Positions 54,243 through 63,172 of a stretch of DNA of 64,000 nt are shown here, piece after piece (positions within the stretch are counted from its first letter, which is position 1; each line of letters starts with the position of its first letter). Source of the DNA: an uncultured Lachnospiraceae bacterium (GTDB lineage Bacteria; Bacillota; Clostridia; Lachnospirales; Lachnospiraceae); assembly GCA_934408585.1 (NCBI GenBank), contig CAKRVA010000002.1, positions 1 through 64,000 of the forward strand. Reading direction: 5' to 3'. Made by a program: the position numbers and the translations under genes. Below the pieces are notes generated by a model that saw only the letters and a list, made by a program, of their open reading frames with translations, searched no databases and was not told the origin of the DNA.

Positions 54243-55613
54243 TTATTTAGACCCCCTGCCGGCAAAAACAACCCAGATGGTCTTCAACAGGATTTTTACA
54301 TCAAGCGTCAATGACCAGCTGTCAATATATTTCAAATCATACTTAACCACATCATCAAAATCATCAATCTCACTTCTTCCACTTACCTGCCAAAGTCCGG
54401 TAAGTCCCGGTGTCATACTGATTCTGCGGCGGTAATATTGATTGTACTTTTCAAATTCATCTTCTGTGGGCGGACGTGTTCCCACAAGGCTCATATCGCC
54501 TTTTACCACGTTATAAAACTGCGGCAGTTCATCAATACTGGTTTTACGGATAAATTTTCCCACCTTCGTAATACGCGGGTCATTTTCCATCTTGAACATC
54601 AACCCCTTAACCTCATTCTGGGACTCCAGTTCTTTCTTTCTCTCTTCCGCATCAATATACATGGAACGGAATTTGTAGATTTTAAAACGTCTTCCATTTC
54701 GTCCGATTCGAATCTGTGAAAACAATACCGGCCCTTTGGAATCCAATTTTATCGCCAATGCCACAAACGGGAAAAAGACTGCCGTTATCAGCAGCCCTAC
54801 CAGACCTCCCACAATGTCCATGACACGTTTGATTAACAAACGCTTATAACTGCTTCGGAAACGGGTATATGTGATTACCGAATAATTTCCAAATGTATCT
54901 ATTTTCGTCCGGTTGCTATCCGTTCCGGGAAGTTCCACGCAATAATGGCAGTTCACACCCATTTCATCAAATGCTTCAATAATTTCCTGCAGTTGCTTCT
55001 GCATCATATCAGGCGCATAAATAAACACCTCATCCAACGCCATCAGTGTTGCTTCTTTGAGAAAACCTCCATGCATCTCTTCCAGGCAGACCGTATTCAC
55101 AATCTGGTAGCTGACATCAAGTTCCTTTTGCAGTTTCTCAAGAACCTGCTTCTTAAGACTCTTCTGTGTGATAATAAGCACCTTAATTCTCGTGGATTCT
55201 GACTGATAATGAAGTCTTACTGCCTTTTTTATCAGAATATGAATCAAAAATGTCACTGCAAGGTTCACAAGCGGAAAAATAATCATTACCCATCTTGAAA
55301 ATTTGTCCGACCATTTCAGAAAATACATAATTGGCTGAACACCAAGCATCATAATAATTTCATATTGTATAATGGCTACTAATTCTTTTCCGGCTTTCCG
55401 TTTTATAAAATCCCGATTCCAGTCAAGCAGAAATGTATATATCGTGCAGATAAGCAACAGCAACAGACATACCTGAAAATGTATGCCTTTATCTTCCATA
55501 TCCTTGAAATTTCGAAACCGGATATAGGTTGCCAGAACAAATGAGATTCCAATCGCAATCAAATCCGCAAACCATAACCCATATACTGTTGCAATTTTAT
55601 TTTTCTGGTTCAT
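54243..55613 (-). CDS. Initiating polyprenyl-phosphate sugar phosphotransferase, second copy
   Basis: A 456-aa WbaP/CpsE-type enzyme that starts glycan assembly by placing a sugar-1-phosphate on undecaprenyl phosphate. Five hydrophobic segments lie in the N-terminal half; a variable cytoplasmic region follows; the catalytic domain begins about residue 265 (KRVMDIVGGLVGLLI), with KIYKFRSMYIDAEERK, TSIDELPQFYNV and VGTRPPTEDE. AGGAGG lies 6 bases before the ATG at 55613, deciding it over an ATG nine codons earlier. It differs from the copy at 15916-17214. Confidence 0.88.
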   Translation of the reverse strand: MNQKNKIATVYGLWFADLIAIGISFVLATYIRFRNFKDMEDKGIHFQVCLLLLLICTIYTFLLDWNRDFIKRKAGKELVAIIQYEIIMMLGVQPIMYFLKWSDKFSRWVMIIFPLVNLAVTFLIHILIKKAVRLHYQSESTRIKVLIITQKSLKKQVLEKLQKELDVSYQIVNTVCLEEMHGGFLKEATLMALDEVFIYAPDMMQKQLQEIIEAFDEMGVNCHYCVELPGTDSNRTKIDTFGNYSVITYTRFRSSYKRLLIKRVMDIVGGLVGLLITAVFFPFVALAIKLDSKGPVLFSQIRIGRNGRRFKIYKFRSMYIDAEERKKELESQNEVKGLMFKMENDPRITKVGKFIRKTSIDELPQFYNVVKGDMSLVGTRPPTEDEFEKYNQYYRRRISMTPGLTGLWQVSGRSEIDDFDDVVKYDLKYIDSWSLTLDVKILLKTIWVVFAGRGSK

Positions 55614-55638
55614 AACATTCCTCCTGCATATCACACCC

Positions 55639-55644
55639 ATTGTA
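55639..55644 (-). promoter_or_regulatory. Weak candidate internal promoter (-10) before the second initiating transferase
   Basis: On the minus strand TACAAT lies about 26 bases before the transferase ATG, in the short gap after the GT17 stop. A poor -35 (TTTAAG) sits 18 bases further up. It is at a sensible place, ahead of the enzyme that starts a glycan, but the match is weak. Confidence 0.25.
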
Positions 55645-55656
55645 ACACTGCAGTTT

Positions 55657-56595
55657 TTATTTCTTAAAAATTCGTTTTATTCTACGTAAGACTTTCCGGA
55701 AAATCCGTTTTATCTTCATACTTATTTTTATGAATTGCTGTTTTCCCCGGCTTATCGGTGGCATAATCAGATATTCATAATCACTGCGATGCTGCAACAG
55801 ATATTCAGGATAAGTTTCATCAACCTCTACCCGTTGAAATTTTGCGTTTCTACCAAACATATCCTCGCCCAGCATCAACCGGTATTTTGCCTCTGCCAGA
55901 ATATCCTCGGTATTATATTCCTGATGTGCTGCCGCAACTACTTTGTCTCCGATTCGTTTTGACACATCAGCCTCATGCCGACTTCCCATATAGCCGAAAT
56001 GCCATCCGCCATTTGCAACGCGAACCGCATTTGGTGCTGTAACAGGCGCTTCCCTCAACTGAATAATTCCATCTTTTGGAATGCTTCTTTTCGCAAACAC
56101 CTTGGTTCCTAACCACATTTTTCTCTCTACTCCCGGAAATTCCCCGGTGATGGAAAGAAGATTTCCTGAAACCTCTTCCATGTTGATAAAACAGTAAAAC
56201 ATCCTTTGTGCAAGATGATATACCTTATTCGGGTCAAAATGCTCTTTCAGTTCCTTAAGGACTTCGGGATTTGGAATCTCATCCACATCACTCAGAATAA
56301 TCATGTCATCCTCGCCGGCATCTGCCAATCCCTTTTCCAAAGCATTCTTTTGAAATTTATCCCTTAAATGGGTTGTCGTATCTACCGGCGAATTATCTAC
56401 AACAATATATTCTATCTTGGGCAGAAATTCCTGAAACATTTCCTTGTTTTTTTCAAAGCATAATTCCTTAGGTTCTCCGGAAAATGTAACTGTGGACTCT
56501 TCAATGATGAACTTGTCCACAATAGAATCCAATACATGCAGTCTCAAATTCAAAATATCAAGTTCGTTAAAAAATGGAATACAATCATAAATCAT
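55657..56595 (-). CDS. GT17-like N-acetylglucosaminyltransferase
   Basis: A 312-aa protein of the GT17 family (beta-1,4-N-acetylglucosaminyltransferase III-like). YDCIPFFNELDILNLRL opens the fold, DMIILSDVDEIPNPEVL carries the acidic DxDE metal site, and NGGWHFGYMG is a conserved mid-protein motif. The C-terminus is strongly basic (IKRIFRKVLRRIKRIFKK), which may bring it to the membrane. It is 10 bases after the DUF5672 gene. Bacterial GT17 proteins are little studied; the sugar is inferred only from family name. Confidence 0.8.
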   Translation of the reverse strand: MIYDCIPFFNELDILNLRLHVLDSIVDKFIIEESTVTFSGEPKELCFEKNKEMFQEFLPKIEYIVVDNSPVDTTTHLRDKFQKNALEKGLADAGEDDMIILSDVDEIPNPEVLKELKEHFDPNKVYHLAQRMFYCFINMEEVSGNLLSITGEFPGVERKMWLGTKVFAKRSIPKDGIIQLREAPVTAPNAVRVANGGWHFGYMGSRHEADVSKRIGDKVVAAAHQEYNTEDILAEAKYRLMLGEDMFGRNAKFQRVEVDETYPEYLLQHRSDYEYLIMPPISRGKQQFIKISMKIKRIFRKVLRRIKRIFKK

Positions 56596-56604
56596 CGGTA
56601 TTTT

Positions 56605-57363
56605 TTACCTTCCTAATTTTCTCCAGAACAAAAGTGGTCTTATCACATCTTTCGTTTTTCTCCATCTTCTTGTCCATGGATTTTCAAATTTGGGATATTG
56701 TTCATTTCTTCCCCACCATTTATGAAAAACAAATGGTGCATCCACATCTGCAATCTCTGGAATCGGATGCTCATGACTGAAATATTTTGCAACCTCAATT
56801 GGTGCAATTTTCATTCCGGCTGCTTCAATATCATGCTTATGCCGACAACACAAAAAGATATCTTCATTATAAAAGCCCTCTTCATCCTTCTCCCATTTCA
56901 GATTTGCTTTTCTTGGAAATTCCAGAAGCTGTCGGCTGCGCAGAGAAACGCTGTTCCCTACACGACACCAGTTTCCAAATACATCATGATAACAATGTTG
57001 TTTTCCATCTGCCGGAATGGGCCACGGAGCACCTATATAATCATACTTCAGGAATTCATCCTGCCACTTCTCCGGATGTACTACAAATCCGTCATAATGA
57101 ACAAGCAATACGTAATCTGTATGAATATAATCTCCCAATTCATATGCAATCTTATAGTTGAAACAATCAATATCAGTGAGCTTGTCGGTATGACGATAAG
57201 TAATTCCCTTTGGCAAAAAAAACGGTTTTCGATGTGTAATCAGAACCACTTCTCCAAAGTGAACACCCTTCATGCTGTATTCCAGTGCCTTAACCGTTTC
57301 ATATATTTTTACGCTCGTCATTGCCGCTAATGTTACATTAGGCAGCTCTAGCATTTTTTCCAT
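56605..57363 (-). CDS. DUF5672-like protein
   Basis: A 252-aa protein matching the DUF5672 type often found in glycan loci. VTLAAMTSVKIYETVKALEYSM is the usual opening, VLLVHYDGFVVHPEKW and YDYIGAPWP are characteristic, and GNSVSLRSRQLLE and NEDIFLCCRHK follow. The HYDGFV stretch looks like the DxD region of a GT-A transferase. The ATG at 57363 has AAAGG about 10 bases upstream and overlaps the previous gene by 16 bp. Function is not known; a glycosyltransferase role is suspected from fold clues and context. Confidence 0.72.
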   Translation of the reverse strand: MEKMLELPNVTLAAMTSVKIYETVKALEYSMKGVHFGEVVLITHRKPFFLPKGITYRHTDKLTDIDCFNYKIAYELGDYIHTDYVLLVHYDGFVVHPEKWQDEFLKYDYIGAPWPIPADGKQHCYHDVFGNWCRVGNSVSLRSRQLLEFPRKANLKWEKDEEGFYNEDIFLCCRHKHDIEAAGMKIAPIEVAKYFSHEHPIPEIADVDAPFVFHKWWGRNEQYPKFENPWTRRWRKTKDVIRPLLFWRKLGR

Positions 57364-58379
57364 AAAAGTTTTACCTTTCTCTTTAACCCACGCCATAAAC
57401 GAAGGCAATGATATGCATGATAACGCACCGTGCTTTTAAGTGTTTCCACTTTTTTAGGCATTCCCTGTAAAGGAATATTTTTTCGTTGATAAAGTTTCGA
57501 TGTCTCTTTATATTTTGCAAGTTCTTCTCTGCATTCCCCGCTGCTGAACACTCTGCCTTTGCGGTCCTGATAATGCCAGCCTTCGTAAATGTTCTGTTCC
57601 GATGCCCAGTATCCATTAGACACATTGTGTCTTGCCCAATATTTAGGGGCCAGAATATACTGTACGGTTGTGCTCGTAAATGCCGGAAAATATGCAAATG
57701 AAGAATTTGACAGCAACAGATATTTTGCATTTTTTATTATGGAATAATCTTTTGCCAAATCAAAATTATAAGCCGGAATTCCCGGCAGAATGCGGGATGC
57801 TTCCTTCACATCATTTGTAATAATCATAAATTCCATATCCGGGCGGATTTTCTTCATATTCCGGATACCATCCAGCCAGTATTTTTTCCTGAGATATAAT
57901 TCCGGGCAATCCAGATAATCACTGCAACGCAGATGCAAAATACAAAGGTTGTCTCTGCTGAATTCTTTACAGTCATATTCCTCTTTGACCTTCAGCCATT
58001 CCCTGATTTCATCTTTATGCCGGATATAGTAACGCTCATCCTGCATATTCCCCCAATACAATGTATTGTCTTCCGGATTTAAAAGCTTCTCATCTACACC
58101 CGTCACATAACAGCCATGTACAAGATCATGTTTGGAATTTCCGATAAAAATCCGATCCTCCCGCTCATTATATTGTTTAAGGTTCTCTTTAAAAACCTCT
58201 TTTCCATAATCAAGGTCCATAAAGTAGAGTCCACAACTGCTATGCATATTGTTTGCCATGGTTTCGCTGCCTACAATCCCCCACTCCATCTGGTGGTCAA
58301 GTGCCATGCAGCGAAGTGTAATATAACGGAATAACTGGTTTCCTAATCCATCGCCGGCTCCGATTTCTGTAGCTATCAT
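57348..58379 (-). CDS. Fucosyltransferase-like GT-B protein (GT11-related)
   Basis: A 343-aa protein distantly like GT11 enzymes. GAGDGLGNQLFRYITLR near the N-terminus, LHLRCSDYL mid-protein (the usual HIRRGDY with Cys-Ser for Arg-Gly), and LLLSNSSFAYFPAF near residue 230 are in family order. The tail is very basic and may bind the membrane. The ATG overlaps the ABC transporter stop by 4 bp. GDP-fucose is the likely donor if the pocket is functional, but the motif changes leave that uncertain. Confidence 0.65.
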   Translation of the reverse strand: MIATEIGAGDGLGNQLFRYITLRCMALDHQMEWGIVGSETMANNMHSSCGLYFMDLDYGKEVFKENLKQYNEREDRIFIGNSKHDLVHGCYVTGVDEKLLNPEDNTLYWGNMQDERYYIRHKDEIREWLKVKEEYDCKEFSRDNLCILHLRCSDYLDCPELYLRKKYWLDGIRNMKKIRPDMEFMIITNDVKEASRILPGIPAYNFDLAKDYSIIKNAKYLLLSNSSFAYFPAFTSTTVQYILAPKYWARHNVSNGYWASEQNIYEGWHYQDRKGRVFSSGECREELAKYKETSKLYQRKNIPLQGMPKKVETLKSTVRYHAYHCLRLWRGLKRKVKLLWKKC

Positions 58380-60139
58380 AATGATGTCTCCACAATTTTT
58401 TCATTTTCCACTTTATAAATAATATCGCACTTCTCAATCGTATTTAAGCGATGCGCGATAATTACCATCGTCTTTTTGCCATGGAAACTGTTTACTGCTT
58501 CCATAACAGCCGCTTCTGTTTCATTATCCAGTGCCGAGGTTGCCTCATCAAATACAAGGATTTCCGGATCATGGTAAAGCGCTCTTGCAATACCAATTCT
58601 CTGCCGCTGTCCGCCGGAAAGACGAATTCCCCGATCTCCGATGGTCGTATCAAGTCCCTCAGGAAGTTCTTCAATAAACTCTTTTAATTGTGCCTCTTCC
58701 AGCACCTTCCAAATTCGTTCTTCATCAATTTTATCAGCATCAATACCAAATGCGATATTATCACGAATCGATTCGTCAATCAGATAAATGCTCTGTGGAA
58801 TATATCCAATCTGGGCAAGCCAGGATTCATAATTTTTGAAAATATCAACACCATCACAGGTAATCGTTCCCTCCTGTGCGTGAAGCAATCCGAGAAGCAC
58901 ATCCACAATTGTGGATTTTCCGGCTCCGGATGGTCCCATAATTCCTACAGACTTTCCTTTCGGAACAATCATATGTGCATCTGTGAAAATATGTTTATCA
59001 GAATCCGGATAATGGAAGGTAATATGGTTAAGTTCAATTTTATCTTCCAATTTCAGCTTCTCTTTCTGGGAATTTGCTCTTCGTTCTGCCAGCATTGCGT
59101 CTGTCTTCATTCCCTGCTGAAGATTTTCATACACAAAATTAAGGCTTGGTGTCGTATAAGCAATTTCCGTAATGTACGTATTGATACGATTTACGCTGGG
59201 AAGTACACGAATTGCGGCAACGCCGAAAGTTGCTATCGTAGTCATCATCTGGGTTGTATCACCACCACTTTGTATATAAATGGCAATATAGGATAGCATA
59301 CTTACAATAAATACCGTTTCGATTAAAAGTCTTGGCGTATTATTTAAAACCGCATAGTTTCTTGCCACATTTGCACCTACTTTTCCGGTTTCATAGTAAT
59401 TACGAACAAAAAATTCTTCACGGTTCAACACTTTAACATCCTTCAGTCCATAAGTTGCCTGAATTCTCCATTTTGCAATTCTGGACTGAATTGCCTGATT
59501 TTTTGCTCCAATCTGATTCAGCTTTGGCTTCAAAACTTTTACAATCAGCAAGGTAAGTGCTCCAAAAATAAGCATAATAAATAAGGTCATCTGCACATTT
59601 TGTATTAAAAGAACAAGGAAAATCAGACAGGAAACAACTACCTCAGAAGCCAGCGAAAGCAATGCCAGCATCAATGAAAACGTTTGTGGAATATCACTAT
59701 CGGTAATACGGAATACGGTTGGTATATCCGCACCAAGATACTGCTCATAAGGACGGTTTAAAAATTCTGCCATAACACGGCTAATCATATTGTTTCTATT
59801 TTGCGTTATAAAAGTATTCTGCTTATATGTGAGAAACAATATATACAGATTTTTAATTACATAAACTGCCATAAGAAGTAATAACAATGAAATTGTCATA
59901 CGGCTCACATCTGTAATATGCATGGTATTACAGATTTTTTGCAGTACATCATACTTTTCTACAGTTTCCTGCAATTTTTCCGGGGTCAGTAATGCTGTTA
60001 CTACCGGAATCATCGTACTTACCCCTAACGTTTCCAGAAAACCACCGATAAAAATCATAAATCCCAAAAGCACTAACTGCTGCTTCTGCTTCCGGTCGAA
60101 TATATAATTAATTTTCTTCAAAATTCCTGAATGCTTCAT
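58376..60139 (-). CDS. ABC glycan flippase (PglK/MsbA-like), second copy
   Basis: A 587-aa half-transporter: six-helix membrane domain (about 1-335) then ATPase with Walker A GPSGAGKST, signature LSGGQRQRIGIARAL, Walker B ILVFDEATSALD and IIAHRLNT. It has the same architecture as the copy at 20875-22608 and shares strings such as NHITFHYPDS or HNITFHYPDS and QIGYIPQ/HVGYIPQ. The ATG at 60139 is preferred over a GTG at 60172 because that GTG overlaps the previous gene and lacks a ribosome binding site. A lipid-linked oligosaccharide is the expected cargo. Confidence 0.85.
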   Translation of the reverse strand: MKHSGILKKINYIFDRKQKQQLVLLGFMIFIGGFLETLGVSTMIPVVTALLTPEKLQETVEKYDVLQKICNTMHITDVSRMTISLLLLLMAVYVIKNLYILFLTYKQNTFITQNRNNMISRVMAEFLNRPYEQYLGADIPTVFRITDSDIPQTFSLMLALLSLASEVVVSCLIFLVLLIQNVQMTLFIMLIFGALTLLIVKVLKPKLNQIGAKNQAIQSRIAKWRIQATYGLKDVKVLNREEFFVRNYYETGKVGANVARNYAVLNNTPRLLIETVFIVSMLSYIAIYIQSGGDTTQMMTTIATFGVAAIRVLPSVNRINTYITEIAYTTPSLNFVYENLQQGMKTDAMLAERRANSQKEKLKLEDKIELNHITFHYPDSDKHIFTDAHMIVPKGKSVGIMGPSGAGKSTIVDVLLGLLHAQEGTITCDGVDIFKNYESWLAQIGYIPQSIYLIDESIRDNIAFGIDADKIDEERIWKVLEEAQLKEFIEELPEGLDTTIGDRGIRLSGGQRQRIGIARALYHDPEILVFDEATSALDNETEAAVMEAVNSFHGKKTMVIIAHRLNTIEKCDIIYKVENEKIVETSL

Positions 60140-60153
60140 GCTGTTCTTCTTCC

Positions 60154-61164
60154 TTATCTCCTCTGTTTCCACGGAATAATGTATTTATCATAAAATTTCA
60201 CAAGTATATAATAGCAGAAAGGAACTCTTAGTGCAATTTTCATGCGTACCTTGTCGCCTGTTGTAACAAAATCCTTTTTATAAATCTGCCGGATTTTTTC
60301 TTTTTCTTCACGCAAAAACTGAATGGTTCTTCGCCCGGCTTTCTTCATCTTACGTTTGCGAAAATCCAGATAATAATACAGAAGCCTGCGGTAAAATTGG
60401 TAGGACGCCTTCTCGGATAATTCCGTCATCCCAAGTCCGCGCAAATATGCAATCTGCTCTCTTGTGAACGGAATTTCATCCTGAAATCTCCGCTCTTCCA
60501 GCTTACTGTTCATAATACTGCCCACTCGGTCCGTACGGTAATTATATAGCAGCGTATCCAGAAATACGCATTTTTCTATTTTCCCAAGCGCACATGTCGT
60601 ATACATGATATCCTCTGACTTATGTCCCTCCTGAAACCGTAAGTCCTGAATGATACTTCTTAAGAAAAGTTTGCTCCATACGGCATGATAAATATGATAC
60701 TGCTCATCCCCCATAATATAAATTTCCATTGCCTGCTCTCTGGAAAGTATAAGCTGGTTTCCGGTAGGATGACTCTCTTCTGCGCCTTCCCCCCAATGCC
60801 GGTAAGAACATATTGACATTTGTGCCTGATTTTGTTCACAGGCCTCATACATCTTTTCATACATTTCCGGTTCAATCCAGTCATCACCGTCGACATATCC
60901 AATATATTTTCCCTGTGCAATAGCAAATCCAGCATTTCTGGCTGCTGATGGTCCTCCGTTTGAACGGTGGATCACCTTGATTCTGTCATCCAGTTGTGCA
61001 TATCGATCACAGATTTCTCCTGATTTGTCTGTCGAACCGTCATCCACAAGAATAAATTCAATCGACGAAAATGTCTGTGCCAAAAGACTTTTTATACATT
61101 GTTCAATATAATTTTCCACATTATAGGCTGTTACAATTACTGAAATTATTGGTGTGTCGGTCAT
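60154..61164 (-). CDS. GT2-family glycosyltransferase
   Basis: A 336-aa GT-A glycosyltransferase. ISVIVTAYNVENYIEQCIKSLL, LVDDGSTDKSG and YVDGDDWIEPEMY (DxD) are in the first 105 residues, with GHKSEDIMYTTCAL at the acceptor side and a basic C-terminal region. The ATG at 61164 has GGAGG about 10 bases upstream and shares one base with the previous gene's stop; the in-frame TTG three codons earlier is too close to the ribosome binding site. Donor unknown. Confidence 0.87.
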   Translation of the reverse strand: MTDTPIISVIVTAYNVENYIEQCIKSLLAQTFSSIEFILVDDGSTDKSGEICDRYAQLDDRIKVIHRSNGGPSAARNAGFAIAQGKYIGYVDGDDWIEPEMYEKMYEACEQNQAQMSICSYRHWGEGAEESHPTGNQLILSREQAMEIYIMGDEQYHIYHAVWSKLFLRSIIQDLRFQEGHKSEDIMYTTCALGKIEKCVFLDTLLYNYRTDRVGSIMNSKLEERRFQDEIPFTREQIAYLRGLGMTELSEKASYQFYRRLLYYYLDFRKRKMKKAGRRTIQFLREEKEKIRQIYKKDFVTTGDKVRMKIALRVPFCYYILVKFYDKYIIPWKQRR

Positions 61165-62066
61165 TACCTGCAAACCTCCCCATCCGGCGAAATCCGAATC
61201 ATTTCTTTTGTATAGATATCCCGGCAGTCTCTGTCACCAAACCATGGCGTTGGTGCCGTTATTATTTTCTGTTTATAAGAATTGAGCCATGCTCCCCACC
61301 AGCTAAAACTGGAATTTGCCATAATATGATGACGGCATTTGCTCATCAGCATCATATCCAGGTATCCATTTTCTTCCGTGGTTCCTTCTATTAGCGTAAA
61401 CTCATCAGATGCTTTTTCTTCTAACCATGTTCTTACCCATGACACATCATTTGTAAACACAAAAAAATGTGCATCCGGACAATATTCCTTTATATATTGG
61501 ATTGCTGTATCATAATATTCTTTGGTACAGCTTACCCCATAAATCTCCGGGTGCTCCAGATAATCTCCTCTCCGGATATGGAGTGATACTGCCTGAAGAC
61601 TGCAAATCTGCTGTTCATACTCCTGTAATCTTCTTTTTAAGTCGGTTGAAATATGATCCCAGATATGTTCTGAAAAATGCAGCTCCTGACGAAGTTCTTC
61701 CACAACATCTCTGAAATAACAGTCACTCTGAAAGTACCCCGTAAGATACACTGGTGTCTTTTCAAGAACCAGTGGATCAAAATTCTGACTCTGTTCTTCA
61801 TATTTCTTTGTTTTTCTACCAAATAATTTTCTTCTTATTCTGGATGGCAGATCCATAAACCCATCTGTAAGTTCGTTGATTTCTTCCTGCGTTGCCACTT
61901 CATAAGAAGCTCCAAGTGTCCAAAGCATATGCTGTCTGTCATGTTCCCGACCATATTCGGTTGTTACATCCATTTTTACGGTTCTACCCATAAACTGAAG
62001 CTGCCGGTATAAGGCATACTGAAAGAGCTGGTTTCCCAGTCCTCCCTCCATACGAATAATATCCAT
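61164..62066 (-). CDS. GT11-family alpha-1,2-fucosyltransferase
   Basis: A 300-aa GT11 enzyme with all expected motifs: GGLGNQLFQYALY at the N-terminus, LHIRRGDYLEHP mid-protein for GDP-fucose, and NSSFSWWGAWLN near residue 250. It should add fucose in alpha-1,2 linkage. It begins immediately after the stop of the next GT11 gene (TAG-ATG adjacent), and the two share length and architecture, so a tandem duplication is likely. This copy keeps the canonical residues and is the better candidate for an active fucosyltransferase. Confidence 0.9.
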   Translation of the reverse strand: MDIIRMEGGLGNQLFQYALYRQLQFMGRTVKMDVTTEYGREHDRQHMLWTLGASYEVATQEEINELTDGFMDLPSRIRRKLFGRKTKKYEEQSQNFDPLVLEKTPVYLTGYFQSDCYFRDVVEELRQELHFSEHIWDHISTDLKRRLQEYEQQICSLQAVSLHIRRGDYLEHPEIYGVSCTKEYYDTAIQYIKEYCPDAHFFVFTNDVSWVRTWLEEKASDEFTLIEGTTEENGYLDMMLMSKCRHHIMANSSFSWWGAWLNSYKQKIITAPTPWFGDRDCRDIYTKEMIRISPDGEVCR

Positions 62067-63023
62067 CTATTTTACCTTGTGAACTACTTTTCCTTTTCCA
62101 TTAATCAAAACCATACCTTCGGTATAGATTTCTTCCCCATTGGAATTGTTCATCCATGGAGTTGGTGCCACCATTATTTTATCCGGATTGTCATTAAGCC
62201 ATGCTCCCCACCAGCTAAAGCTGGAATTCGAAAGAACATTATGCTTGCATTTACTTAAAAGCAGTAAATCCAGATATGCCGTATATTCCGTATTGCTCTG
62301 TACCATAACAAATTTCTTCTTTATGGCAGTAACTTCCTCACGGCTCATTCCCTCTGTCAGCTGACTTTGAATCAACGCCTTTCTTGTACTTTTTACCCAT
62401 TTGGGTTCATTACTGAAAATATAATAAGTTGCATCCGGATAGCGTTCTTTAATATAACCAGCTGCTGCACAATAATAGTCTGCGGTACAAATCCCCTCAT
62501 ACAATTCTTCATTTGGTCTTGAATCACTTCTGCGGATATGAATTCCTACTGCATTTGTACCTTCAATCTGTGTCAGCAGTGCTTTCGTTTCTTCATAAAT
62601 AGTCGGAGACAAATGCATCTCTTCTAACTTTGGAAACTGAAATGCATTGCGAACCTCTTCCTTTACATCATCAAAATACATCTGACTCTGGAAACTACCA
62701 TCCAGATAGGCATTTTCCATTTGCAATATTGCCGGATCGTAATATCCTTTTTCCTTGTAAATGTTTGTATGCCGTCCTCTGAAAAAACGACGAATGCGAT
62801 CCCATAGTTTTGTGGAACCATCTGTAAAAGCATTGATTTCATCCCATGTCGCACGCGGATAGGACAAGTCAAACACCGAAAGCATGATTGGTTTTGTTCT
62901 TTCATCCCGATATTCATTAATATCATCAAACTTTACTTCTCTTCCCATCGCAATGAGCTTCATATAAAGTGCATACTGAAACATCTGCCTTTCAAGCCCA
63001 CCGGACATACGTATAATAATCAT
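62067..63023 (-). CDS. Divergent GT11-family protein
   Basis: A 318-aa paralogue of the preceding GT11 enzyme with changes at key sites. The N-terminal motif is GGLERQMFQYA (8-18): Glu11-Arg12 replaces the usual Gly-Asn. The donor motif is HIRRSDS (162-168) instead of HIRRGDY. NSSFSWWGAWLN is intact. The Arg residues of HIRR remain, so it may still bind a nucleotide sugar, but specificity is probably changed, or activity reduced. GAGGTGG lies just before the ATG. No frameshift or stop is seen. Confidence 0.8.
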   Translation of the reverse strand: MIIIRMSGGLERQMFQYALYMKLIAMGREVKFDDINEYRDERTKPIMLSVFDLSYPRATWDEINAFTDGSTKLWDRIRRFFRGRHTNIYKEKGYYDPAILQMENAYLDGSFQSQMYFDDVKEEVRNAFQFPKLEEMHLSPTIYEETKALLTQIEGTNAVGIHIRRSDSRPNEELYEGICTADYYCAAAGYIKERYPDATYYIFSNEPKWVKSTRKALIQSQLTEGMSREEVTAIKKKFVMVQSNTEYTAYLDLLLLSKCKHNVLSNSSFSWWGAWLNDNPDKIMVAPTPWMNNSNGEEIYTEGMVLINGKGKVVHKVK

Positions 63024-63052
63024 GGAACCACCTCACTTTGCTCTATTGAAAC

Positions 63053-63172
63053 AGGAAATTGTGAAACACAAAAGCCTTTGGAATATTCAGGCAGTGTTCA
63101 GCATATGGGATTTGAGCAGAAATACTGCCTGAATATTCCCACAAAGCTTTGTGTTTCGCAATTGCCTATTCC
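63053..63172. repeat. Long imperfect palindrome between the GT11 and SGNH genes
   Basis: The inner arms 63080-63095 and 63124-63139 are a perfect 16-bp inverted repeat around a 28-base loop. The outer arms (about 63053-63079 and 63140-63172) extend the pairing imperfectly, with shared strings such as GAAACACAAA and its complement. The right outer arm covers the end of the SGNH-like gene. No T-tract follows on the minus strand, so it is not a classical terminator. It could be an RNA hairpin that tunes transcription or stability, or a small palindromic repeat element. No second copy was noticed in the window. Confidence 0.75.

Noticed and set aside
56698..57330. A 210-codon open frame on the plus strand
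   Set aside because: It runs antisense to the DUF5672 gene and part of its neighbour, lacks a ribosome binding site and has a protein rich in Cys, Phe, His and Ile, typical of an antisense shadow in AT-rich DNA. The same applies to 58688-59296 (202 codons) opposite the ABC transporter.
63053..63172. Invertible promoter or site-specific recombination site
   Set aside because: The repeats flank only 28 bases with no promoter-like sequence, and there is no recombinase gene in the window.
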